NCBI GenBank assembly: GCA_023440825.1 | Contig: JAEXRL010000018.1 | Location: 124,001 to 188,000, forward strand | Length of the DNA stretch: 64,000 nt | Direction of reading: 5' to 3' | From: Pseudomonadota bacterium | Lineage (GTDB): Bacteria > Pseudomonadota > Gammaproteobacteria > Burkholderiales > Burkholderiaceae_B | Part shown: in pieces, positions 44,030 through 52,153 of the stretch | Layout of the letters: the number at the start of each line of letters is the position of its first letter | Position numbering within the stretch: position 1 is the first letter of the stretch | Position numbers and translations under genes: made by a program | The notes under the pieces: model-generated | Told to the model about the DNA's origin: nothing | Seen by the model: the letters and a program-made list of their open reading frames with translations, nothing else | The model's database searches: none

Positions 44030-44082
44030 TTGACAAACATCAAGATGTCCGTACAATGGATTACAGTCTCACTAGACGGACA
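44030..44082 (+). promoter_or_regulatory. Promoter and operator of the Rieske dioxygenase-hpaD operon
   Basis: TTGACA (44030-44035), a 16-bp spacer and TACAAT (44052-44057) form a strong sigma-70 promoter. TGTCCGT (44046-44052) touches the -10 box and its exact inverse ACGGACA lies at 44076-44082, 30 bp (three helical turns) away and just past the predicted start point. This arrangement suits repression by a bound dimer pair, presumably of the divergent IclR protein. Confidence 0.65.
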
Positions 44083-44114
44083 AGAATATTTTCAAAGACT
44101 GAGGATCTATAACC

Positions 44115-45107
44115 ATGAAAAAACTCATGTTTTCAGCTGTAAGAGATTGGCGCAAAGTGGGGGCGGCGCTGTTGGTAGGAGCCCTGTCCTGTACTCAGGC
44201 CATGGCAAAGGAGGACTACCCCACCCGACCGGTGAAAATAGTGGTTGGGTTTGCGCCTGGAGGAACTAACGACATCATTGCACGCACTATTGCACAAAAG
44301 CTGCAGACTCGATTAGGGCAACCTTTCATCGTCGAAAATCGCCCAGGAGCGGCGTCTGCTATTGCTGGTGGCTTAGTGGCAAGAGCGGAGGCAGATGGAT
44401 ATACGCTTTTGGTCTCCTCTAGCGGAGGGCTAACAGTCAATCCAGTGTTAATGAAGGACTTGAGTTACGACGCAGTAAAGGATTTCGAACCTATTGCGTT
44501 ACTCGGTACTTTTCCTTTAGTGGCGGTTACCAACAAGGATAGAGAGCTCAACTCGATTGCAGACTTAAAAGCCTACTCTGAGTCGAATGGAAACGGTTTA
44601 AATCATGGTGTTGCAAGCACTTCGTTCCAACTGGTTGCAGAGCTCCTGGCTCAAGAGGCCAATCTGGATCTGACGCACATCATGTACCGAGGATCGGGTC
44701 CAGCCATTGAGGCGGTCATGAAAGATGAGGTGGATGTCGCCTTTTTGGATAGTGGCGCTGTCGTGAATCATATTAAATCAGGGCATTTAAAACCTTTGGC
44801 GGTGACCACGGCCGAACGATCTAAAACTTTGCCCATGGTGCCTACAGTGGCTGAGTCGGGCATAGAGGGTTATGACGCGCCCATTTGGACAGGGTTCGTA
44901 GCGCCTATGGGTACTCCCGAAGCGGTAATGAGCACGCTACGAACTGCCATGAATGAAATTTTACAAGATGAGGAAATGGTCCACAGGCTGGATCAGCTCG
45001 GCATGGAACCTGGAAATACCGATGCAGCCGCCTTATCTAAACGGATTGTTGATGATATAGACCGTTGGGCCCAGATTGTAAAAGTAGCGAATATCCCGCT
45101 GCGCTGA
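44115..45107 (+). CDS. TctC/Bug-family solute-binding protein
   Basis: A 330-residue periplasmic binding protein, first gene of the Rieske operon. The signal peptide ends AMA (near residue 32); VKIVVGFAPGGTND and AEADGYTLLVSSSG are the family signatures. GAGGAT precedes the ATG. It probably binds the aromatic acid oxidised by the downstream dioxygenase; it lacks a local TctAB. Confidence 0.92.
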   Translation: MKKLMFSAVRDWRKVGAALLVGALSCTQAMAKEDYPTRPVKIVVGFAPGGTNDIIARTIAQKLQTRLGQPFIVENRPGAASAIAGGLVARAEADGYTLLVSSSGGLTVNPVLMKDLSYDAVKDFEPIALLGTFPLVAVTNKDRELNSIADLKAYSESNGNGLNHGVASTSFQLVAELLAQEANLDLTHIMYRGSGPAIEAVMKDEVDVAFLDSGAVVNHIKSGHLKPLAVTTAERSKTLPMVPTVAESGIEGYDAPIWTGFVAPMGTPEAVMSTLRTAMNEILQDEEMVHRLDQLGMEPGNTDAAALSKRIVDDIDRWAQIVKVANIPLR

Positions 45108-45132
45108 GCCGTATTAAGAAGTAGGGGGAAGT

Positions 45133-46137
45133 ATGTCCACAGTGACGATGACGCTTTTATTTGAAGATGGGCTCAGTACACAACTGAGTGCTCGTAAGGG
45201 CCAAACGGTGGTTGAAGCCGCTCTTGAGTCAGGTTTAACCCTATTAACCGATTGCTCTAACGGCCAATGTGGAACCTGTGTAGCGCAATGTGTGGCCGGG
45301 CAAGTTGAGCCAGGTGATTACGATCCTTTGGTGTTGTCTGAGGATGAGTGTGACGACGGTGCACGTTTATGTTGCGTAGCTCGTTTGGAAAGTGATGCCG
45401 TACTGGCATTGCCTTATGACTCGTCCGAGGCAAGCGCCATCGAAGCTCCGCCTCAATTGGGCCACATTACAGCCCTAGAGCAGGTTGCGGCAGAGACATT
45501 ACGCATTGAGGTCCAAGTGTCCAGTGGTGTGGATTTTTTGCCAGGGCAATATGTGCGTATGCGTCCTTCCGGCGCGACAGATTGGCGATCCTATTCCATG
45601 GCGAATAAGGTAGGCGATCATCAACTGGTTTTTTATGTGCGTTTAGTTTCAGAGGGTTGGTTTTCCACTTGGCTGCTCGAGCAAGCTCAGCCTGGAGACA
45701 CATTGGAAATTAGTGCTCCTAGAGGTAGTTTTTTCTTGCGCGAAGAGTCGCGACCGAGATTGTTTGTTGCCGGTGGAACGGGGCTGGCTCCATTTTTGGC
45801 AATGCTTAGAAACCTGGAAACAATGGATGAAGCTCAGCGTCTGGCACCTATTGATTTATTAGTAGGAGTACGTAGCCGAGAGCACTTATTTGCGCTAGAC
45901 GAGCTGGAGTCGCTCAGGCAGCGCATACCTAGTCTGACAGTAAGCTTGGCGGCAGAGCAGAATGCTCCAGAAGGCTGTCATACCGGATATGCCACAGAGC
46001 TGATTGAGAAAATGTCATTGGCTAAAAATACCAAAGTCTATGTATGTGGGCCACCTCCCATGGTCAATGCTGCACGAGCGGCAGCGATTAAGGCAGGCAT
46101 TCGTAAGAGCGAAATACTATGCGAACGCTTCACCTGA
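45133..46137 (+). CDS. Ring-hydroxylating dioxygenase reductase (ferredoxin plus FAD/NAD domains)
   Basis: A 334-residue class IB-type reductase like BenC. The N-terminal plant-type [2Fe-2S] ferredoxin uses C41, C46, C49 and a cysteine at 80-81. The FAD-binding RSYS motif is at 152-155, and the NAD domain begins at VAGGTGLAPF and ends with VCGPPPMV. It passes electrons from NADH directly to the Rieske oxygenase encoded next, so no separate ferredoxin gene is needed. AGTAGGGGGAAGT precedes the start. Confidence 0.92.
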   Translation: MSTVTMTLLFEDGLSTQLSARKGQTVVEAALESGLTLLTDCSNGQCGTCVAQCVAGQVEPGDYDPLVLSEDECDDGARLCCVARLESDAVLALPYDSSEASAIEAPPQLGHITALEQVAAETLRIEVQVSSGVDFLPGQYVRMRPSGATDWRSYSMANKVGDHQLVFYVRLVSEGWFSTWLLEQAQPGDTLEISAPRGSFFLREESRPRLFVAGGTGLAPFLAMLRNLETMDEAQRLAPIDLLVGVRSREHLFALDELESLRQRIPSLTVSLAAEQNAPEGCHTGYATELIEKMSLAKNTKVYVCGPPPMVNAARAAAIKAGIRKSEILCERFT

Positions 46138-46168
46138 ATCTTTGTAGTGTAGAAAAGGATGTGATTTT

Positions 46169-47497
46169 ATGATGAATTATGATGCATTAATTGATACTGA
46201 TCAGGGTCTGATCAGTCGCGAGATATTCTCCGCCAAATCGATTTTTGATGAAGAGGTTGAGAAGGTATTCACGCGTGCATGGCTATTTGTTGGTCATGAA
46301 AGCCAGATACCTAATCCAGGCGATTTCTTTACCTCTCGTATGGGCACCGAGTCAGTGATTTTGACACGTGATAAAAAAAACAAGATTCATGTGTTTTTGA
46401 ACTCATGTAGACATCGCGGTATGAAGGTATGTCAGTACGATAAGGGCAATACCACCCTATTTACTTGCCCTTACCATAGCTGGAGCTTTACCACCGAGGG
46501 CAAATTATTTGGTGTACCCCAATATAAAAACCTATATGAAGACTGTTTGAACAAAGAAGACTGGTCATTGATTGAGGTGGCTCAGTTACAGAACTATAAA
46601 GGCACTATTTGGGCGACTTGGGATAAAGATGCTCCCGATTTTCACACCTATATGGGTGATGCTTTACTCCATCTGGATTTGGCCTTAGATTGTCGCGACG
46701 GTCGGGAGGGCGGATCAGAAGTATTGATGGGAGTACACAAGTGGATCATTCCCTGCAACTGGAAGTTTCCAGCAGAAAATTTCTTGGGTGATACTTATCA
46801 CAATGTCAGCCATCGTTCTGTGGACCTAGTAGGTATTGGCCCCAGCGCAGAGGCGGGAGTAAAGGGGCGCCGAGATAACGAGTTGGAGCATGCTAAACAC
46901 CTATGGGTGAACTTTCCGGCAGGTCACGGTGTGCATAGTGCCATTATTCCGGAGGACTCGCCATTCGTGGATACCTTCCAGAACAATCCTGAAATTGCAG
47001 AATATTTTCGTCATTGCCACGAAGAGCGGCAGCGTCGCTTGGGCGAGCAAGCACGTTTAGTTCCCTTTGTGGGCACCTTGTTTCCCAACGCTTCATTTCA
47101 TGGTCGCCAGCCCCGTTCAATTTGTGTCTGGCATCCGCATGGCCCCGAGTCCACCGAAGCGTGGCGTTTCTTCCTTGTCGACAAGGATGCGCCTCAGTCA
47201 GTGAAAGATTTCCTGCGTCGTTATTATATGCGCTACTCCGGCCCTGCCGGCATGACGGAGCAGGATGATATGGAAAACTGGAATCATGCTACAGCGGCGA
47301 CCCGTGGACCTATAGCCCGTCGTCACCCGTACAACTACATGCAATCGTTGGGTGCTGTAGAGCCTGTAGGCAGTGGACCCGTAGCCGGCAACGTGAGTTT
47401 GCAGGTGAGCGAGGAAAATCCCCGTCAGTTCTATCGTCGCTGGCGCGACTATATGAATAATGCAGACTGGGAAGTGCTGTTGGGTAAACATGATTAG
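46169..47497 (+). CDS. Rieske ring-hydroxylating dioxygenase, alpha subunit
   Basis: A 442-residue catalytic subunit. The Rieske [2Fe-2S] ligands are C80, H82 (CRH) and C100, H103 (CPYH). The mononuclear iron site is H211 and H215 with the bridging D208 (GDTYHNVSH) plus a later aspartate in EQDDMENWNHAT. It inserts both atoms of O2 to form a cis-dihydrodiol. Size and motifs are those of the benzoate/biphenyl/phenylpropionate dioxygenase large subunits that work with a beta subunit. Because the last gene of its operon is homoprotocatechuate dioxygenase, the likely substrate is an arylacetate attacked at ring carbons 3 and 4. AAAGGATG precedes two possible ATGs (46169, 46172). Confidence 0.92.
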   Translation: MMNYDALIDTDQGLISREIFSAKSIFDEEVEKVFTRAWLFVGHESQIPNPGDFFTSRMGTESVILTRDKKNKIHVFLNSCRHRGMKVCQYDKGNTTLFTCPYHSWSFTTEGKLFGVPQYKNLYEDCLNKEDWSLIEVAQLQNYKGTIWATWDKDAPDFHTYMGDALLHLDLALDCRDGREGGSEVLMGVHKWIIPCNWKFPAENFLGDTYHNVSHRSVDLVGIGPSAEAGVKGRRDNELEHAKHLWVNFPAGHGVHSAIIPEDSPFVDTFQNNPEIAEYFRHCHEERQRRLGEQARLVPFVGTLFPNASFHGRQPRSICVWHPHGPESTEAWRFFLVDKDAPQSVKDFLRRYYMRYSGPAGMTEQDDMENWNHATAATRGPIARRHPYNYMQSLGAVEPVGSGPVAGNVSLQVSEENPRQFYRRWRDYMNNADWEVLLGKHD

Positions 47498-48326
47498 TCG
47501 TCTGCCTACTATGAGCACCAATGATCACGAGCCTGTCACGATTGTGACAGGTGGCACCTATGGTTTGGGGTTGGATGTCACGATAGCCTTAGCCAAGGCG
47601 GGGCATCGTGTGCTGGCTTTCGGTTTAAGCAGTCCGCAAGTTTCCAGTACCGCGCAAGGGTTTACCGATTTGCAGGAGCGGGCAGAGTCCTTAGGCCTGT
47701 CTGAAAAAATTAAGGTACTAGAGGCCGATGTATCGTCGGCTAAGGATACGCAATTAGTAGCCACGACTGCCTTGGAGCATTTTGGACGGATTGATGGTCT
47801 AGTAAATAATGCCGCTATTGGCCCTTTAGGTACGGTATTAAGCACTGATGAGGCCTTATTTATGCGCATTCTGGAGGTCAATCTGAAAGGTGCGTACCTG
47901 ATGAGTCGAGCGGTCTTGCCGCACCTTATTGCTCAAGGTGGTGGCTCCATCGTTAATGTCGGCTCTGGTGCCGGATACGGCAAGCCGGGCATGGCTGCTT
48001 ATGCGAGTAGCAAAGGTGGCCTCTTGGCTTTGAGCACGGCTATGGCTTACGACCATTTCCATGAGGGGGTGCGGGTTAACGTCGTAATTCCCGGAGGAGG
48101 TGGAATTGTAACTGGGATGAGCGTGGGTCGTTTTGGGGGCGATGTCGAGAAATTTACTAGTCGTCCAAGTCCTGGAACAGTAGCGGGCCGTCCAATGTCA
48201 GGCGCCGATATGGCGAATGCGATTGGTTTTTTATTATCGCCTGCAGCAGTGGCCATCTCCGGAACCGTTATTGATGTGGGGTGTTTTTCTCATCAGGGCG
48301 GTCCGGTACCAATAAGAAGCAATTAA
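47490..48326 (+). CDS. Short-chain dehydrogenase, probable cis-dihydrodiol dehydrogenase
   Basis: A 278-residue SDR. The NAD motif TGGTYGLG, the NNAA motif (GLVNNAAIG), the catalytic serine (VGSGAG) and Y-x3-K (YASSK) are in order. It lies between the alpha and beta genes of the dioxygenase, overlapping the alpha stop by 8 bp if the ATG at 47490 is used; ATG 47511 is an alternative. In such operons this enzyme rearomatises the cis-dihydrodiol to a catechol, here presumably homoprotocatechuate. The insertion between alpha and beta is an unusual order. Confidence 0.85.
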   Translation: MISRLPTMSTNDHEPVTIVTGGTYGLGLDVTIALAKAGHRVLAFGLSSPQVSSTAQGFTDLQERAESLGLSEKIKVLEADVSSAKDTQLVATTALEHFGRIDGLVNNAAIGPLGTVLSTDEALFMRILEVNLKGAYLMSRAVLPHLIAQGGGSIVNVGSGAGYGKPGMAAYASSKGGLLALSTAMAYDHFHEGVRVNVVIPGGGGIVTGMSVGRFGGDVEKFTSRPSPGTVAGRPMSGADMANAIGFLLSPAAVAISGTVIDVGCFSHQGGPVPIRSN

Positions 48327-48343
48327 TCAGTTTGGAGAAAAAA

Positions 48344-48925
48344 ATGTCAGAATTGGCACACGTTGAGCATACTTCCTTCCAGCCAGTTGTGCGGGATGCT
48401 GAGTACTATTTACTGCGTGGACAGGCCGAAGAGTTTCTGTATGACGAGGCAGAACTATTAGATACCCGCCGCTTTCATGAGTGGTTGGATACACTAGAAG
48501 AGGATCTAGTGTACTTCATGCCTATGATGTTCAATGTCAAGTTTGGAGAGCATGCAGAAGAAGAAAAGACTCGCTATGAAAAAGACATGAGCTGGTTTAA
48601 CGAAGATAAGTGGACATTAGGTAAGCGAGCAGAGCAAATTTTGACGGGGGTGCATTGGTCAGAAGAGCCTTTGTCGCGACTAAACCGCCTTGTATCTAAT
48701 GTGCAAGTAACTGGCAAGAGAGTTAACGAGTTGGGGCAAGAAGAGTTTGAGGTGCGCAGCCGTTTTATCACCTATCAGAATCGGTGCGAACACGAAGAGT
48801 TTTATTTTTCGGGGCGGCGTTACGACGTGTTGCGTAAAGTGGGTACAAAGCTTAAGTTGGCACGTCGTGAAATTCACTTGGGCCAAAGCGTATTGCTGGC
48901 CAAAAACCTAACGATGTTTTTTTAG
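48344..48925 (+). CDS. Rieske ring-hydroxylating dioxygenase, beta subunit
   Basis: A 193-residue SnoaL/NTF2-like beta subunit. EAELLDTRRFHEWLDTLEEDL followed by the aromatic YFMPM and the C-terminal DVLRKVGTKLKLARREIHLGQ are classic for BphE/HcaF/BenB-type subunits. TTTGGAG precedes the ATG at 48344. It forms an alpha3beta3 hexamer with the alpha subunit. Confidence 0.92.
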   Translation: MSELAHVEHTSFQPVVRDAEYYLLRGQAEEFLYDEAELLDTRRFHEWLDTLEEDLVYFMPMMFNVKFGEHAEEEKTRYEKDMSWFNEDKWTLGKRAEQILTGVHWSEEPLSRLNRLVSNVQVTGKRVNELGQEEFEVRSRFITYQNRCEHEEFYFSGRRYDVLRKVGTKLKLARREIHLGQSVLLAKNLTMFF

Positions 48926-48935
48926 GGAGGCGGGC

Positions 48936-49136
48936 ATGTTTGTTAACTTCATGGAACTTCAGGAAGGTGATCTTATCCGCTTAAAGAATCAGACCGTACT
49001 AGAAGTGATAGAAAATATAGGCGATGGAATTTGGATTAATGGTCGCGTTATTTCGTCTATCGAAGCGCCTGATACAGTAGGAGATGAGGATCTGTGTCAC
49101 TGTGAGGAAGCTCTTGAGCGGGTGACGTCCATCTAA
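48936..49136 (+). CDS. Small unrecognised protein in the Rieske operon
   Basis: A 66-residue acidic protein (MFVNFMELQEGDLIRLKNQT...), 10 bp after the beta subunit and preceded by a strong GGGAGG, so it is translated with the operon. It looks like one small beta-barrel-forming segment (GDLIRLKNQTVLEVIENIGD, then GIWINGRVISSIEAPD) followed by a C-terminal tail with a CHC motif. I do not recognise the family. Possible roles are a chaperone or metal-cluster helper for the dioxygenase, or a small subunit; none is shown by the sequence. Confidence 0.75.
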   Translation: MFVNFMELQEGDLIRLKNQTVLEVIENIGDGIWINGRVISSIEAPDTVGDEDLCHCEEALERVTSI

Positions 49137-49233
49137 AAGGGGGGACTAAATCAACATAGATTAAGTCAAATTATTAATCGGGATTTCGCAGTTGGTGGAT
49201 AAAGTCTGTGAAATCCTAAAAACGGAGCACAAG

Positions 49234-50157
49234 ATGGGCAAGTTAGTTTTAGCCGCAAAAATTACACACGTTCCCTCTATGTATTTAAGCGAGCTGGACG
49301 GACCGATGAAAGGTGTACGGCAGATCGCGATTGACGGACACAAGGAAATAGCACGTCGTTGCCATGAACTGAATGTGGATACGATCGTTGTGTTTGATAC
49401 GCATTGGCTGGTAAATGCTGCCTACCATATTAATAGCGCGCCGCATTTTAAAGGGGTGTATACCAGTAACGAGCTGCCTAACTTTATTGCGAATATGGAC
49501 TACGAGTTTCCTGGAAACCCGGAGCTAGGCGATATTTTGGCTAATATTTGTAATGAATATCAGGTGGAAACACTGGCCCATCCGAACACCACGCTCGGCC
49601 CTGAGTATGGAACCTTGGTTCCAATGCGTTATATGAATCAGGATCAGGCTTTTAAGGTTGTTTCGGTATCTGCCTTATGTATGGCACATTATCTTGATGA
49701 TAGTGCCAGGCTAGGTTGGGCGATGCGCAAAGCGGTTGAAGAACATTACGATGGAAATGTAGCGTTTTTGGCCAGTGGTAGCCTTAGCCATCGCTTTGCA
49801 CAAAATGGTGTGACGCAGAATTTTTCACAAAAAATATGGAGTCCTTTTCTAGAAAATCTAGATCGACGCGTTATTCAGATGTGGGAGCAGGGAGAGTGGT
49901 CAGATTTTTGCACCATGTTGCCTGAGTATGCCGCCAAAGGACATGGTGAAGGCTTTATGCATGATACTGCTATGCTTATGGGCGCCTTGGGTTGGTCCGA
50001 GTATGCTGGTAAAGCAGAGGTATTGACCCCTTATTTTGCCGCATCGGGTACTGGCCAAATTAACGCGGTGTTTCCTATTACGCCAGTTAGCGGCAATGCC
50101 ATTCCAGAACCTAAGGCCATCCGTGCACAGACAGAAATGAGTGGTGCACGTTTATAA
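49234..50157 (+). CDS. hpaD: 3,4-dihydroxyphenylacetate 2,3-dioxygenase (HpaD/HpcB, class III extradiol)
   Basis: A 307-residue LigB-fold extradiol dioxygenase closely resembling HpaD/HpcB: KITHVPSMYLSE with metal ligand H12, VVFDTHWLVNAAYHIN, HPNTTLGPEYGTLVPM and ASGSLSHRFAQNG. It opens homoprotocatechuate to 5-carboxymethyl-2-hydroxymuconate semialdehyde using Fe(II) and O2. The start at 49234 has CGGAG upstream; an in-frame start at 49192 lacks similarity. It is the last gene of the Rieske operon and is separated from the rest of the hpa genes by a terminator and a leftward operon. Confidence 0.93.
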   Translation: MGKLVLAAKITHVPSMYLSELDGPMKGVRQIAIDGHKEIARRCHELNVDTIVVFDTHWLVNAAYHINSAPHFKGVYTSNELPNFIANMDYEFPGNPELGDILANICNEYQVETLAHPNTTLGPEYGTLVPMRYMNQDQAFKVVSVSALCMAHYLDDSARLGWAMRKAVEEHYDGNVAFLASGSLSHRFAQNGVTQNFSQKIWSPFLENLDRRVIQMWEQGEWSDFCTMLPEYAAKGHGEGFMHDTAMLMGALGWSEYAGKAEVLTPYFAASGTGQINAVFPITPVSGNAIPEPKAIRAQTEMSGARL

Positions 50158-50185
50158 GTGATGAGCGGCTGGACATACAGCACGA

Positions 50186-50224
50186 AAAAGGCTCTGCTCC
50201 GTTTTAAGGGAGCAGAGCCTTTTT
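50186..50224 (+). terminator. Rho-independent terminator after hpaD
   Basis: A near-perfect stem AAAAGGCTCTGCTCC/GGAGCAGAGCCTTTT with an 8-nt loop, ending in a T run. It lies 29 bp after hpaD and, given its symmetric A and T flanks, may also serve the convergent SDR gene. Confidence 0.92.
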
Positions 50225-50246
50225 GTATATAAGTCCTAGTATGAAT

Positions 50247-50996
50247 TTAGGCGGCAGCGCTACGGCCTCCGTCAATCTGGAAGGTAGCGCCCGTTACGTG
50301 TCTCGAATCGTCCGAAGCGAGGAACAAGGCCATTTGTGCTATCTCTTCGGGCTCGGGTAGCCCTAGTAAGTGTTTTTCTACCGCTGTGCGCACGCGAGGA
50401 TCGACGTCGATAAAGTGTTTAATTCTATCGGTCAGTACGGCACCGGGTGCAATAACATTGCAACGGACATTGTTGGCAGCATGCTCTACAGCAATTGCGC
50501 GACTTAACGCTGTCACTCCGCCTTTGGCTGCTGTATAAGCATCACGTCCTTTTAGGCCACGCAGCGCTGCAATGGAGCCCATATTGACAATAGCCCCACC
50601 GCCAGCCTTAATCAACTCTGGAATAACATAACGGCAGCATAGAACCGTTCCGTATAAATCGATTTTGATAGCCCGCCAGAATTCTTCCAGATCAATTTCA
50701 GTAATTGATTTGTCGTTTAAGCTGGAGCCACCTGCATTATTGATCAAGGCGTGAATATTGCCAAACGTATTTTTGGCTTCATTGATAGCAAGTATTACAC
50801 TTTCTTCTTCGGTTACATCAAGGTAGATAAATTTAGCCTTTCCCCCACTTTCAGTAATTTCTTTTTCGGCATTTTTACCATTTTCTTTATTGATATCGCC
50901 CAGTAATACATTTGCACCTTCTTTTGCGAAAGTGAATGCCATCGCTTTCCCTATTCCGGTCGAGGCGCCAGTAATGATTACTGTTTTATCATTCAT
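50247..50996 (-). CDS. Short-chain dehydrogenase/reductase
   Basis: A 249-residue classical SDR: TGASTGIG near residue 10, NNAG (LINNAGG), catalytic serine in NMGSIAAL and Y-x3-K in YTAAKGG, C-terminal TGATFQIDGG. The ATG at 50996 is preferred to a TTG three codons earlier. It is last in a leftward operon hpaR-tctC-SDR. It could act on an alcohol or dihydrodiol side substrate of the aromatic pathway. Its coding region is visibly more AT-rich than the neighbouring hpa genes. Confidence 0.88.
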   Translation of the reverse strand: MNDKTVIITGASTGIGKAMAFTFAKEGANVLLGDINKENGKNAEKEITESGGKAKFIYLDVTEEESVILAINEAKNTFGNIHALINNAGGSSLNDKSITEIDLEEFWRAIKIDLYGTVLCCRYVIPELIKAGGGAIVNMGSIAALRGLKGRDAYTAAKGGVTALSRAIAVEHAANNVRCNVIAPGAVLTDRIKHFIDVDPRVRTAVEKHLLGLPEPEEIAQMALFLASDDSRHVTGATFQIDGGRSAAA

Positions 50997-51038
50997 TTTT
51001 CCCAAAACAATAGCTCCACTTATAAGATGTTGGAAAAA

Positions 51039-52010
51039 TTACAGTGTAATATTTGCCTGTTCAATAATTTCTGCCCAGCGTACTAACTCATTTTCCATAT
51101 AATTGTTGAATAGTTCCGGTCCTTCTGATTTTGGATCAATGCCAAGCTCTTTTAATTTATCCTGAATATCTGGGCGTTGCATTATTTCCATGATATTTTC
51201 TGATAAAAAAGACACAATCGGTGCTGGCGTATTCGCTGGCGCAAAAACACCAAACCAGGCACGCACCTGAAAGTCCTCAATACCCTGCTCGGCAATGGTG
51301 GGCAGCTCTGGGAAGGCAGGGGAGCGAGTTTTTGCGGTAACAGCGATAGGTCGAACCGAATTGTTTTGAATAAATGGTAGGGCCGCTGGAATATCGACAA
51401 ACATAAGCTGAATGCGGTTTGCAGCTAAGTCTACTAGCGAAGGTACGCTTCCTCGATAGGGGATGTGCAGCAAATCTATATTGGTTTGCAACTTAAATAA
51501 TTGGCCTGCTAGATGTTGGGAGCTACCGTTTCCCGCTGAGCCGTAGGAGAGCCCCTCTTTCGAGGTTTTGGCATATTCGATGAGCTCAGGAATGCTAGTA
51601 ACCGGCATTTCTTGGTTTACTAGAACAATATTGGTTTGTTCGGCTACTAGTGCTAAAGGTTGAAAATCTGCGCGTGGATCATAAGGTAGTTGGTCTTTGT
51701 ATAAAGCAGGATTGATTCCATGCGTCGCAATCGTACCCATTCCAATAGTATATCCATCCGGTTTTGCTCTGGCCAGATAGCTTGTTCCAATATTACCGCT
51801 GGCCCCGGTTTTGTTTTCTATAACAACTGATTCTCCTATCTTTTTTGACAACTCTGCGCCTATTGTTCTGGCTAGCGTATCTAAAACGCCTCCGGCCGTA
51901 AAAGGAACGATTAAATGAATTGGCTTGTTAGGAAAGTCTTGGGCATAAGCATTGCTTGCTATAGAGATAAACGCAATTGATAAAAAACACGCTTTTAGTC
52001 TTGAAAACAT
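51039..52010 (-). CDS. TctC/Bug-family solute-binding protein
   Basis: A 323-residue periplasmic binding protein. Signal peptide ends NAYA (residue 23); IHLIVPFTAGGVLD and AKPDGYTIGMG follow. It lies between the HpaR gene and an SDR on the minus strand. Sixth TctC paralogue in the window, again without membrane components nearby. Likely ligand is an aromatic acid. Confidence 0.92.
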   Translation of the reverse strand: MFSRLKACFLSIAFISIASNAYAQDFPNKPIHLIVPFTAGGVLDTLARTIGAELSKKIGESVVIENKTGASGNIGTSYLARAKPDGYTIGMGTIATHGINPALYKDQLPYDPRADFQPLALVAEQTNIVLVNQEMPVTSIPELIEYAKTSKEGLSYGSAGNGSSQHLAGQLFKLQTNIDLLHIPYRGSVPSLVDLAANRIQLMFVDIPAALPFIQNNSVRPIAVTAKTRSPAFPELPTIAEQGIEDFQVRAWFGVFAPANTPAPIVSFLSENIMEIMQRPDIQDKLKELGIDPKSEGPELFNNYMENELVRWAEIIEQANITL

Positions 52011-52153
52011 AGAAAAGTCTCCTTCATGTTTGACGCTGTCTATTAAGGTTAAATAACATCAGGTTTAATTTTATTGGCAGAAGCTTAACATGATAAGTAA
52101 TTGCTCTGTCAAATACATTTTGAAGATAAAGCGCTTTCTCATCGACAGCGAGA

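Noticed and set aside
45133..48925. benABCD (benzoate dioxygenase) assignment of the Rieske operon
   Set aside because: The gene order and the presence of hpaD rather than catechol or muconate genes argue against benzoate; the SDR lies between alpha and beta, unlike BenD.
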